Below, one piece after another: positions 36,843 through 45,130 of a stretch of 62,897 nucleotides of DNA. Location of the stretch: NCBI RefSeq assembly GCF_000426765.1, contig NZ_AUFZ01000006.1, positions 1 through 62,897 on the forward strand, in the 5' to 3' direction. Both the position numbers and the translations under genes were made by a program. The notes below the pieces were generated by a model, which was not told where the DNA came from, did no database searches, and worked only from the letters and a program-made list of their open reading frames with translations. This DNA is from Vibrio litoralis DSM 17657. GTDB taxonomy: Bacteria > Pseudomonadota > Gammaproteobacteria > Enterobacterales > Vibrionaceae. The number at the start of each line of letters is the position of its first letter. Within the stretch, counting starts at the first letter, position 1.

Positions 36843-38144
36843 ATGAAAATACTAATCATTGGCGCTGGCGGCCGCGAACATGCACTCGGCTGGAAAGCAG
36901 CACAAAACCCAAATGTTGAAACAGTTTACGTTGCACCTGGCAATGCAGGAACGGCACTTGAGCCTAAGCTTGAAAACGTCAACATTGACGTAGAAGATAT
37001 CGAAGGTTTAGTTGAATTTGCGCAAAACAACAGTATTGAATTGACGATTGTTGGTCCTGAAGCACCGCTTGTAATTGGCGTTGTGGATGCTTTCCGCGCA
37101 GCCAAACTACCAATCTTCGGCCCAACCAAAGATGCTGCGCAACTTGAAGGCTCTAAAGCGTTCACTAAAGACTTCCTAGCACGTCATAAGATCCCAACCG
37201 CTGATTACGCTAACTTCACTGAAATCGAGCCAGCATTGGCTTATGTGCGCGAGAAAGGCGCACCTATCGTGATTAAAGCCGATGGCCTTGCAGCCGGTAA
37301 AGGCGTGATTGTTGCGATGACGCTACAAGAAGCTGAAGATGCCATTCAAGATATGTTGGCTGGTAATGCGTTTGGTGACGCTGGTAGTCGCGTGGTGGTT
37401 GAAGAATTCCTTGATGGTGAAGAAGCAAGTTTCATCGTGATGGTTGACGGCTCTAGCGTTCTACCAATGGCGACGAGTCAAGACCACAAACGTGTTGGCG
37501 ACAAAGATACCGGACCAAACACGGGCGGTATGGGTGCTTACTCTCCTGCGCCTGTAGTAACGCCTGAAATCCACCAGCGCGTATTGGAAGAAGTGATTTA
37601 CCCAACGGTTCAAGGCATGGATGCAGAAGGCTACCCATACACAGGTTTCCTGTATGCCGGCCTTATGATCATGGCAGATGGCACGCCTAAAGTAATTGAA
37701 TACAACTGCCGCTTTGGTGACCCTGAAACTCAACCTATCATGATGCGCATGCAATCTGATTTGGTTGAACTTTGCCTAATGGCGATTGATGAAAAGTTAG
37801 ATGAAGCGGAATCTCATTGGGACTCACGCGCCTCAATCGGCATCGTACTCGCTGCGGGCGGTTACCCTGGTGACTACGTGAAAGGTGATGTGATTAGCCT
37901 ACCTGCTGCTAATGATATTGAAGGTGAGAAAATCTTCCATGCTGGCACGGCTAACAATGCTGATGGCGAGGTCGTTACCGCAGGCGGGCGCGTACTATGT
38001 GCAACGGCATTAGGAGACACCGTCTCAGAGGCTCAACAACGTGCTTACCAGCTAGCCAAGCAAGTGAGCTGGAATGGTATGTTCCATCGCAATGATATCG
38101 GTTATCGTGCGATTGCTCGTGAGCAAGAGCCAGAGCAAGAATAA
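36843..38144 (+). CDS. purD: Phosphoribosylamine-glycine ligase
   Basis: A 433-residue ATP-grasp ligase (E. coli PurD 429). MKILIIGAGGREHALGWKA opens the N domain; PIVIKADGLAAGKGV, ASFIVMVDGSSVLPM, DKDTGPNTGGMGAYSPAP and EYNCRFGDPETQ mark the ATP-grasp and active site. It makes glycinamide ribonucleotide, the second step of purine synthesis. It follows purH as in E. coli purHD, but the two are separated by 178 bp holding a CTAG repeat pair. A terminator follows. Confidence 0.98.
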   Translation: MKILIIGAGGREHALGWKAAQNPNVETVYVAPGNAGTALEPKLENVNIDVEDIEGLVEFAQNNSIELTIVGPEAPLVIGVVDAFRAAKLPIFGPTKDAAQLEGSKAFTKDFLARHKIPTADYANFTEIEPALAYVREKGAPIVIKADGLAAGKGVIVAMTLQEAEDAIQDMLAGNAFGDAGSRVVVEEFLDGEEASFIVMVDGSSVLPMATSQDHKRVGDKDTGPNTGGMGAYSPAPVVTPEIHQRVLEEVIYPTVQGMDAEGYPYTGFLYAGLMIMADGTPKVIEYNCRFGDPETQPIMMRMQSDLVELCLMAIDEKLDEAESHWDSRASIGIVLAAGGYPGDYVKGDVISLPAANDIEGEKIFHAGTANNADGEVVTAGGRVLCATALGDTVSEAQQRAYQLAKQVSWNGMFHRNDIGYRAIAREQEPEQE

Positions 38145-38157
38145 ATTCTCAGTCGAG

Positions 38158-38194
38158 AAAAAAGCGCGTACTTAATAAAAGTGCGCGCTTTTTT
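38158..38194 (+). terminator. Terminator after purHD
   Basis: AAAAAAGCGCGTACTT pairs with AAGTGCGCGCTTTTTT (one G-U pair) around a 5-nt loop; the T tract ends the stem. Confidence 0.88.
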
Positions 38195-38215
38195 ATATTC
38201 GAAGACAATAATATT

Positions 38216-38232
38216 GAAGTCACTTGGGTATA
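38216..38232. repeat. Half copy of the ACTTGGGTATA repeat
   Basis: GAAGTCACTTGGGTATA is a single arm of the palindrome found complete at 46636-46692. It lies four bases beyond the end of the DUF1481 gene. Confidence 0.6.
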
Positions 38233-38235
38233 GTA

Positions 38236-38967
38236 TTAATTCATAATCAGGTGAGCTCGTTGAATGCAACCATGAACTGGCTTGTCCAATGATAATAGCT
38301 TCTCAACCGTCACGGTTTTGCTGCGTTTGTCTTTATAACCAATAAATGCAGCATAACTATTTAAGCCATTAATTCGTTCTTTAATCGATATTGGCAGATT
38401 CGCTGCTTGATCAAACTGCAGGTTGTTATATTGAACGCCATCGCATGAGTCGAAAGTACTACCATTCCATACCCCTTGAATCAGCTCAAAACCTTGATCA
38501 TGAATATCATCGACCTTTTTGACTAAGTCTTCCGCTTGTTGTGAGTAATAATCTAAATCTTTTTGGTTTAATGGCAATATTTGGTTATCTAAACGATAAC
38601 GTTGATAAATCGCCTCGCCTTCAGAGCTAAAGCGAATATGCACCAGAAAGGGTTTTAAGCTATCACTGCTTTGTTGCACTTCACCTTCACGAACAATCTC
38701 TTTAATCGTGCCATCTTGCCACTGATAGCTACTTTTATACCAAGCATTATCCGGTAATTGAACGTAATCTGATGCCACTTTAGGCTTGGATAGTGCTCGA
38801 GTATACCAATAGAAAGCTTTTGAAGTGCCTGCTAGCTCGCCACCGGATAACTCGGCGGACTCAACTGAGCCTGAAAATTTACTGCTAATATGATCGGTCC
38901 ACGAGCCAGGTGATGAGCAACCGCCAAGTAACGATAAGACAAGAATGGAAAATAAACTACGTTTCAT
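38236..38967 (-). CDS. DUF1481 (YjaH-like) lipoprotein
   Basis: A 243-residue lipoprotein: signal peptide MKRSLFSILVLSLLGGCSS with lipobox LGGC and Cys17 as the modified residue. The mature part matches the DUF1481 family, which in E. coli (YjaH) is likewise next to hupA. The function is unknown; with this signal it should be anchored in the envelope, facing the periplasm. The ATG at 38967 directly abuts the T tract of the hupA terminator, and there is no Shine-Dalgarno, so expression must come from readthrough or weak initiation. A GTG at 38991 within the hairpin is in frame but would add residues ahead of the signal peptide. Confidence 0.82.
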   Translation of the reverse strand: MKRSLFSILVLSLLGGCSSPGSWTDHISSKFSGSVESAELSGGELAGTSKAFYWYTRALSKPKVASDYVQLPDNAWYKSSYQWQDGTIKEIVREGEVQQSSDSLKPFLVHIRFSSEGEAIYQRYRLDNQILPLNQKDLDYYSQQAEDLVKKVDDIHDQGFELIQGVWNGSTFDSCDGVQYNNLQFDQAANLPISIKERINGLNSYAAFIGYKDKRSKTVTVEKLLSLDKPVHGCIQRAHLIMN

Positions 38968-39000
38968 AAAAAAACTACGCTGAGAAGACACTCAGCGTAG
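38968..39000 (-). terminator. hupA terminator abutting the DUF1481 start codon
   Basis: CTACGCTGAG and CTCAGCGTAG form a perfect 10-bp stem with a 6-nt loop, followed on the minus strand by seven T that end exactly at the next gene's ATG. Confidence 0.92.
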
Positions 39001-39055
39001 TATATACATAAACAACCGCTGGGTGCGAGTTGCAAGTTATCAGGACAAAGTAAAA

Positions 39056-39328
39056 TTATTTTACCGCGTCTTTTAGTGCTTTACCGGCTGTGAATGCTGG
39101 AACATTTGCTGCAGAAATTTGGATCTCAGCACCTGTTTTAGGGTTACGGCCAGTGCGAGCTGCACGGTGGTTAATTTTAAAGGTACCAAAACCAATTAGT
39201 TGCACTTGATCGCCATCTTTAAGAGCGCCAGTTACGCCTTCAAGTGTTGCTTCAAGAGCCGCTTTCGCTTGAGCTTTAGATAGGTCTGCTTTTTCAGCAA
39301 TGGCATCGATTAATTGAGTCTTGTTCAT
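39056..39328 (-). CDS. hupA: DNA-binding protein HU-alpha
   Basis: A 90-residue HU protein, the same length as E. coli Hup[21 protein letters not shown] starts the helical base and [21 protein letters not shown] forms the DNA-binding arm with its conserved proline. It bends and compacts DNA as a homo- or heterodimer. The gene stands alone between strong 5' spacing (264 bp) and a strong terminator, and is flanked by yjaG and the DUF1481 gene as in E. coli. Confidence 0.97.
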   Translation of the reverse strand: MNKTQLIDAIAEKADLSKAQAKAALEATLEGVTGALKDGDQVQLIGFGTFKINHRAARTGRNPKTGAEIQISAANVPAFTAGKALKDAVK

Positions 39329-39592
39329 TCTAGGTTTCCCTTCTCATTATTTTTGAAGATCATATTGTTTAAGGTCTGAAGTCACTCTAAATCATAAAGG
39401 CCCCGTCTGGCAAAGGTTTGTGGCACTTCTTTTGATCTTATGACGTAATTTTGACCATAATTTGAGTCTTGACTCACATTTTGAATTTTTTCAGAAAAAT
39501 CAGATACAAAATGATGAATTTTAAGCTATTACCCCATTTTTATTTTATGCAATCAAACATTCACAAAACTTATCCATAATGGAGCAAAATGT

Positions 39593-40186
39593 TTAATGCT
39601 CGACACTAATGCCAATATTACTAATACCTTCATCACGAAGCTCAATGCGTAATTCTTTGATCAGTTCAATATCACGAACTTCAGATTCACGTAGTGGACG
39701 GAATAATGCCCATTGAACATCCCACTCTTGGCAAACCGCTTCATTTTCTTTTTGATTTTCGTTGGTGATTTCGTCACTGCCTTGCGCTTCTTCAAGCTGC
39801 GCGACCGTCTTAACCGATACTTGACTTAAGTCGATCATCGCTTCAAACATTTCTTCACGATCGAGTAAAGCATGCAGCAGAATCGATAACCCAATGCAGG
39901 CATCAATCGCAGGGTATACCGCATAGAATTGATAGTCTTCTGAGCTTGGGATCAACTCTTCTAGCTTTTCAAGTTGACGTTCGAAATTCACTTTGGCAGT
40001 TTTAACCGTTAGCACTTCCCAAACACTGTCTAGAATCTCACGATATTTTCGCGCATCGGCAAATTCAGTATTTTCACAAAACAAGGCATAGTTTGGATAC
40101 ATACGCTCACATAGGCAGGCCATGAAAGTCATTTGTTGCCAAGGGACGAATTTTTCTAGACGGACTTGAAGGGGATTCTGTAGCAT
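39593..40186 (-). CDS. yjaG: DUF416 (YjaG) family protein
   Basis: A 197-residue cytoplasmic protein of the YjaG/DUF416 family (E. coli 196), with LEKFVPWQQMTFMACLCERM and PNYALFC near the start. No catalytic motif is recognised and the function is unknown. The position upstream of hupA on the same strand is conserved with E. coli. The long 264-bp gap to hupA, AT-rich with no ORF, probably holds the hupA promoter and Fis/CRP-type control sites, none of which I can place. Confidence 0.9.
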   Translation of the reverse strand: MLQNPLQVRLEKFVPWQQMTFMACLCERMYPNYALFCENTEFADARKYREILDSVWEVLTVKTAKVNFERQLEKLEELIPSSEDYQFYAVYPAIDACIGLSILLHALLDREEMFEAMIDLSQVSVKTVAQLEEAQGSDEITNENQKENEAVCQEWDVQWALFRPLRESEVRDIELIKELRIELRDEGISNIGISVEH

Positions 40187-40304
40187 AATTACGTTAACTC
40201 ATTCCAATTAATACCAAACAAGGGAAGTGTACTTGATAACCGTATCGTTTACTTGAAAAAGCATTCGGTTTACCCAAAAAAAGCAAGGAGCGAACGACAA
40301 CGTT

Positions 40305-41258
40305 ATGAAATCGACTGCCGAAGAACCATCCACACCATTAGCCGCACCATTATTGTATATCCTTTCCAATCAGGCCGAGGCTTATCAAGCGTTATTAGTT
40401 AACTCTAATCTCTCAAATATTGAGCTAACTTGCGATGCTTCTCAAGCCACCATAGTGCTTGCCGACCCACCACTGTTATCCAAGCAATTAGATGATTTTC
40501 CGAAGCTACAGTGGGCCCAATCGACCTTTGCTGGAATCGATGCTCTGGTCACGCCATCACTGCGCCAAAATTATCAATTAACGAATGTGAAAGGGATCTT
40601 TGGGCAGCTAATCAGTGAATATGTTTTAGGTTATAGCCTGAGCTATTTTCGCCATTTTTCCGTCTACCAGCAGCAACAAAGCGAGCAGCAATGGCAACCT
40701 CATGCTTATCAATCGGTGGCGGGTAAAACACTGGTCATTCTTGGTACCGGTTCCATTGGGAGCAAATTAGCCCAAACCGCTGCAGCGCTTGGCTTTGCCT
40801 GTTTAGGTGTAAATCGAAGTGGCCAAGCCCCTTCCAATAGTGACTTCACACAATGCTATTCCATTGAGCACATTGATCGTGCATTAGAGCAAGCAGATAT
40901 CGTAGTGAATGCTCTACCAAGTACCCAGCAAACCAGACATATTCTTAACCAGCAGCACTTATCTCATTGCCAAGATGTTCTGCTATTTAATATTGGTCGG
41001 GGCGATGCCGTCGATCAACAAGGATTATTAACCGCGCTGAAAAAAGGTTGGGTGGCGCACGCCTATTTAGATGTATTTCCGATCGAGCCGCTGCCACAAG
41101 ATAGCGCTTATTGGCAGCACCCCAAAGTGACTATCACGCCACACATCGCCGCCACCAGTTTTCCTGAGCAAGTGTTTGAGATTTTTGAGCAAAACTGTCA
41201 ACGCTGGCTGGCTCAACAACCGCTACTCAATCAAGTCGATTTTGCTCTAGGGTACTAA
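40305..41258 (+). CDS. D-isomer-specific 2-hydroxyacid dehydrogenase
   Basis: A 317-residue NAD(P)-dependent dehydrogenase. Nucleotide loop VILGTGSIGSKLAQTAAALG at about 145-165, the catalytic Arg in LFNIGRGDAVDQQGLLTAL, Glu in FPIEPLP and His in ITPHIAA are all in place. The N-terminal substrate domain is short and divergent, as in glyoxylate/hydroxypyruvate reductase-like proteins (GhrA group); the substrate is not certain. It is followed 3 bp later by the uracil-DNA-glycosylase-like gene, so the two are co-transcribed. It has an AAGGAG site. Confidence 0.85.
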   Translation: MKSTAEEPSTPLAAPLLYILSNQAEAYQALLVNSNLSNIELTCDASQATIVLADPPLLSKQLDDFPKLQWAQSTFAGIDALVTPSLRQNYQLTNVKGIFGQLISEYVLGYSLSYFRHFSVYQQQQSEQQWQPHAYQSVAGKTLVILGTGSIGSKLAQTAAALGFACLGVNRSGQAPSNSDFTQCYSIEHIDRALEQADIVVNALPSTQQTRHILNQQHLSHCQDVLLFNIGRGDAVDQQGLLTALKKGWVAHAYLDVFPIEPLPQDSAYWQHPKVTITPHIAATSFPEQVFEIFEQNCQRWLAQQPLLNQVDFALGY

Positions 41259-41261
41259 GTA

Positions 41262-41843
41262 ATGGCTGGCCAATTTCATCAATTAATAGCAGAGATCGCA
41301 CAGTGCCAAATTTGTGCGCAACACCTTGAGCACGGCTGTCGGCCAGTAGTTCAAGCTCACCCAGATGCTAAGATATTGATTATTGGTCAAGCGCCAGGGT
41401 TGAAAGTACATCAAAGTGGCGTGCCATTTAATGATGCCAGTGGTGAGCGTTTACGCCAGTGGATGGGGATTGATAAAACGCTCTTTTATGATCCCCACTT
41501 TCTCGCCATTATGCCGATGGGGTTTTGTTATCCGGGAAAAGGCAAAAGTGGCGATTTACCACCACGTAAAGAATGCGCGCCGCAATGGCATGAGCAACTA
41601 CTGCAACAATTGCCAAATATTGAACTGATCTTATTGATAGGCCAATACGCGCAAGATTATTACTTAGCTAATAAACCCAAAACCTTAACCGAGACAGTAC
41701 AAGCTTGGCAGCAGTATCAACCTAAATATCTACCTTTACCGCACCCTTCACCACGCAATAATATCTGGCTCAAGAAAAACCCTTGGTTTGAACAACAGAT
41801 CGTCCCGCACCTGCAAAGCATTATTGCGAAGCTACAACCCTAG
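41262..41843 (+). CDS. Uracil-DNA glycosylase family protein
   Basis: A 193-residue protein of the UDG superfamily. Motif I ILIIGQAPGLKVHQSG and motif II LPHPSPRNNIWLKKNPWF are present, with two cysteines near the start (CQICAQHLEHGC). The family 4-type iron-sulfur cysteine set is incomplete, so it belongs to the broader UDG-like group of unknown specificity seen in many gamma-proteobacteria. It starts 3 bp after the dehydrogenase gene. Its last 23 bp overlap, tail to tail, the end of the ABC-2 permease gene. Confidence 0.8.
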   Translation: MAGQFHQLIAEIAQCQICAQHLEHGCRPVVQAHPDAKILIIGQAPGLKVHQSGVPFNDASGERLRQWMGIDKTLFYDPHFLAIMPMGFCYPGKGKSGDLPPRKECAPQWHEQLLQQLPNIELILLIGQYAQDYYLANKPKTLTETVQAWQQYQPKYLPLPHPSPRNNIWLKKNPWFEQQIVPHLQSIIAKLQP

Positions 41844-42987
41844 TCGATTTCGCTTTACGCTGCATTAACCACAGTGCTAAGCCGCCGTAGATCGCAACTT
41901 GTGCCCAGAGTTGCCACACATAAGGAAGAATCTGTTCAAAGCTTGCGCCCATTTGATTAAGACGCAAAAAGCCATTAATCGCAGGGGTAGACGGCGCTAA
42001 TTGCGCTAACCACTTAAGTAAACTTGGCAGCTCTGAAGTCGGCCAGACAAAACCGGCACAAAAAACCAAAGGCAAAGAGCTCAATACCACGATTAAAGTC
42101 GCCAATTCTTTACGCGGGATTAACTCGCCCATCACCATGCCCAAACCAATCACAGCTAATAAGAATGGAATAATTAACGCAAATAAATGGGAAATAGAAG
42201 CAAGGCGACTGATGCCATAAAACTCGAAACTAAAGCCGAAGTAGTACATCACCAATGGAATATAGGTCAGCAATAAAATCACCGCTCGTGCCGACCACAT
42301 ATCAAACGCCGAACAATCTTGCCAATATCCCGCTTGCTTGGCCTGGCGTTGCTCATTAAGACCGCCTCCTAGTAAACCCGCAGCAATCAATAGCGTTTGA
42401 TGCAAAATCAACACAAACACCGCTGGTACTATGTAGTTGATATAACCATTGGTTGGGTTAAAAACTGGCTGCATCGACAGTTTAATTGGCGCGTATTGCT
42501 GAGCCGCCAAAACTAAGTTTTCTCCCGACATAACCATTCTCGACACTTTCGCCTGTGCCGATAAAGTCCCTCCTGCCGTAGCTAAACCTTCGACTACCGT
42601 ACCGTAAATCAAGAAATAAGCCGCATCACCGGCATAGGCTAACGTCGGGCTTTCACCGAGTAATAAATCACGAGCAAAGTGGCGAGGGATCAATAAAATT
42701 CCATGCACCTTGCCTTGATTAAATAACTGCTTGGCCTCTTGTAAGCTATAGGCATGTTGAGTGATTTGAACCTGTGGCGTGGCATCAACCATTCGCTCAA
42801 GTGTTCGACTGGTTGAGGTGTTATCTAAATTGACTACCACGATTGATTGCTCACGTGGTAGTTGCTGGCTATATGGTAGAGGGTATAAAAACGAATACAT
42901 CACTACCCCGCCAAACACAGTGAGCAGTAACGCCGAGTTGGTATAAATCGACTTTAATTCACAGCGAAACACCTGCCACCAGCTCAT
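41821..42987 (-). CDS. ABC-2 type permease, second subunit
   Basis: A 388-residue ABC-2 (YhhJ/YbhR-like) permease. One N-terminal membrane helix (about 20-40) is followed by a periplasmic domain of about 140 residues and then five or six membrane helices (about 180-380). This is the second half of a probable heterodimer with the gene at 42984, with which it overlaps by 4 bp (ATGA). It would form the inner-membrane channel of a TolC-linked exporter. No ATPase gene lies in this operon. The Tail region overlaps the convergent uracil-DNA-glycosylase-like gene. Confidence 0.82.
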   Translation of the reverse strand: MSWWQVFRCELKSIYTNSALLLTVFGGVVMYSFLYPLPYSQQLPREQSIVVVNLDNTSTSRTLERMVDATPQVQITQHAYSLQEAKQLFNQGKVHGILLIPRHFARDLLLGESPTLAYAGDAAYFLIYGTVVEGLATAGGTLSAQAKVSRMVMSGENLVLAAQQYAPIKLSMQPVFNPTNGYINYIVPAVFVLILHQTLLIAAGLLGGGLNEQRQAKQAGYWQDCSAFDMWSARAVILLLTYIPLVMYYFGFSFEFYGISRLASISHLFALIIPFLLAVIGLGMVMGELIPRKELATLIVVLSSLPLVFCAGFVWPTSELPSLLKWLAQLAPSTPAINGFLRLNQMGASFEQILPYVWQLWAQVAIYGGLALWLMQRKAKSTRVVASQ

Positions 42988-44141
42988 GATACGGCATCCT
43001 GTTTATCGGCTAACACCAAAGCTCTCGCTCTTAACCACACCATCAGCAGTAGCGTTAAAAACACACTCATTGCGAGCAATGAACCCATCACTTGACCTAA
43101 ATCGACACCGTTATTGACCTGTTTTACTTGCACATCAATATAGTGACTGACTGGTAATAAACTACGCCAAATCTGGCCTAGTAACGGCATATCTGAGGTA
43201 GGAAAAGTGATCCCCATAAACGCAAAGGCTGGCGCGGTAAATGCGGCAACAAAACTCATTGAACGAGTGGCATCTAAAGTGATCATAAAAAATATCGCGC
43301 CGACACTTTGGCAAGCCAAGACCATCAATAATTGCGCCGATAATAAAATCCCCCAACTACCATGCATTGGCCAGTCTAGCCAACCGTACATTCCCCATAA
43401 AAACACCACACCTTGCGCGAGATATAACAGAGAGTAAGCCAGCAACTTAGTGACAACAGCCTGAAAAGGCGTGACGGAAAGCCAACGCTGCATGCCTTGC
43501 GTTCTTTGCTCTAATGAAAAACTCAGCACGGTCGTCGCGACAATTAAGATTTGCCATAACGCAGGAATCGCCGCCGACACCAAGAATTGGCCATAATGAC
43601 TATTACTATTAAATAACGCGGTGATTTGAGTTTGAATAGGCACTGCTTGAGCTAACGCTTGTTGCGGAACGGTATCGCCTTTACTGAGATTCTTAACCGC
43701 TTCAATTTGCGCATTAAAAGTGCCCTGAGCTTGTTGCATAGCGGCGTTGACTAACTTACCAATCAAGATAAATTGACTGTTATAGAAAGTAGTAATGGTA
43801 GGAGGATGGCCCAGTAATACATCTTGAGTAAGACTATCTGGGATCACCACTAAGGCATAAATTTTACCAGATTGCAGATCTTGCTTGCCTTCTGACACCG
43901 AAGTGTAGCTTTGAGTGACTTTTAAGGTAGGACTAGCATCGTAATAATGCACCACTCCACGCGACATACTTGAGTGTTCAAAATCAACCACCCCGATAGC
44001 GAGATCGCGGGCACTGCCAGCCGAGAATATCCACCATAGCGAAAAAAACATCAGCAGAGGTAGCCAGAACAACATCGCCTTTAACCAAGGTTGAGTTGCT
44101 ATCTGTCGCCATTCTCTAATCAATGCATGCCGATGCAACAT
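42984..44141 (-). CDS. ABC-2 type permease, first subunit
   Basis: A 385-residue ABC-2 permease with the same layout as its neighbour: N-terminal helix (LFWLPLLMFFSLWWIFSAG), a periplasmic domain of about 150 residues and a C-terminal six-helix bundle with an FAFMGITFPTSDMPL loop. It follows the HlyD gene with a one-base stop/start overlap and overlaps the next permease by 4 bp, so the four genes form one tightly coupled operon. The substrate is unknown; related systems export drugs or small toxic molecules. Confidence 0.82.
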   Translation of the reverse strand: MLHRHALIREWRQIATQPWLKAMLFWLPLLMFFSLWWIFSAGSARDLAIGVVDFEHSSMSRGVVHYYDASPTLKVTQSYTSVSEGKQDLQSGKIYALVVIPDSLTQDVLLGHPPTITTFYNSQFILIGKLVNAAMQQAQGTFNAQIEAVKNLSKGDTVPQQALAQAVPIQTQITALFNSNSHYGQFLVSAAIPALWQILIVATTVLSFSLEQRTQGMQRWLSVTPFQAVVTKLLAYSLLYLAQGVVFLWGMYGWLDWPMHGSWGILLSAQLLMVLACQSVGAIFFMITLDATRSMSFVAAFTAPAFAFMGITFPTSDMPLLGQIWRSLLPVSHYIDVQVKQVNNGVDLGQVMGSLLAMSVFLTLLLMVWLRARALVLADKQDAVS

Positions 44142-45130
44142 TAATTGTGTCCTACATTCTCAAGCAACACACTCATGCCAACTCGCAAACCTTCGATTGG
44201 CTGGGTTGGACGAGCTTCCACTTCAAAAGTACGCATATCAAAACCTTGATTGGCATCGGTAGTGCGCCAAGTGGCAAAATCGCCCATCACCGCGACATGA
44301 GAAACCACAAAGTGATATTGCTCATTACCTAGCGCAGGAATCGTTACCTTGAGCTCAGTGCCTTGTTTAAATTGTTGTAATTTGTCTTCACGAACATGGA
44401 AAATCGCCCAGGCATCCTGCATATCTAAAATCGTCACCACAGGAAAGCCTTGCGGTGCTAACTCACCTGAATGCAGCAAAATATCGCTCACTTCACCATC
44501 ATGCCAACTGGCCACTTGGGTATCGGCGACATAAGCTTCAACTTCAGCCACCGCGCCAGCAGCTTGTTTTTCTTGCTGTTGAGCGGCGCGCTTAGTCTCA
44601 TCACGAGCGCCCTCTTGCGCCATTTGGTACATTTGATAGGCCGCGCGTTCGGTATATAACGAGGCTTGCCATTGAGTGTAGGCTTCATCGCGTTTTTGCT
44701 CAGCGACCACGCCATCTTGATACAAGTTTTGTACTCGTTGGTAGGTTTTTTCCATCAAGCTAGAAGCGGCTTTGGCTTTACGCCATTGATCTTGAGCCGC
44801 CGCTATCTCTTGGTTACGCGCACCTTTTTCCGCTTGATCTGCCATCGCACCTGCCGCACCTTGAGCGGCTTTCGCTTGCGCTAATTTGGCTTCAATCTCT
44901 GGGCTTAAGATAGTGAAAATTTGCTGACCGGACTTAACTTGATCGCCTTTTTTGACCAACACTTGATCTATGCGCCCCGGCACTTTCGATGAAATCAAAT
45001 ATTGCTGCGCTTCAATCTGACCTTGAAAACGTTCTGCTTTGGGTTGATAGGCAAGCCAAAAGGTATAAGCCAACCAGACTAGAACCAAAGCCACTACACC
45101 AATAAAAATAATCGATTTACGTGAGCGCAT
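44141..45130 (-). CDS. HlyD family periplasmic adaptor (membrane fusion protein)
   Basis: A 329-residue adaptor with one N-terminal membrane anchor (IIFIGVVALVLVWLAYTFWL), a biotinyl-lipoyl half (SSKVPGRIDQVLVKKGDQV), a long alpha-helical hairpin (about 75-190, rich in Ala, Gln, Lys) and beta-barrel segments. It links the inner-membrane permeases to the outer-membrane TolC-like channel. It resembles YbhG/YhiI adaptors. It is joined to the TolC-like gene by a TAATG-type overlap at 45130. Confidence 0.88.
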   Translation of the reverse strand: MRSRKSIIFIGVVALVLVWLAYTFWLAYQPKAERFQGQIEAQQYLISSKVPGRIDQVLVKKGDQVKSGQQIFTILSPEIEAKLAQAKAAQGAAGAMADQAEKGARNQEIAAAQDQWRKAKAASSLMEKTYQRVQNLYQDGVVAEQKRDEAYTQWQASLYTERAAYQMYQMAQEGARDETKRAAQQQEKQAAGAVAEVEAYVADTQVASWHDGEVSDILLHSGELAPQGFPVVTILDMQDAWAIFHVREDKLQQFKQGTELKVTIPALGNEQYHFVVSHVAVMGDFATWRTTDANQGFDMRTFEVEARPTQPIEGLRVGMSVLLENVGHN

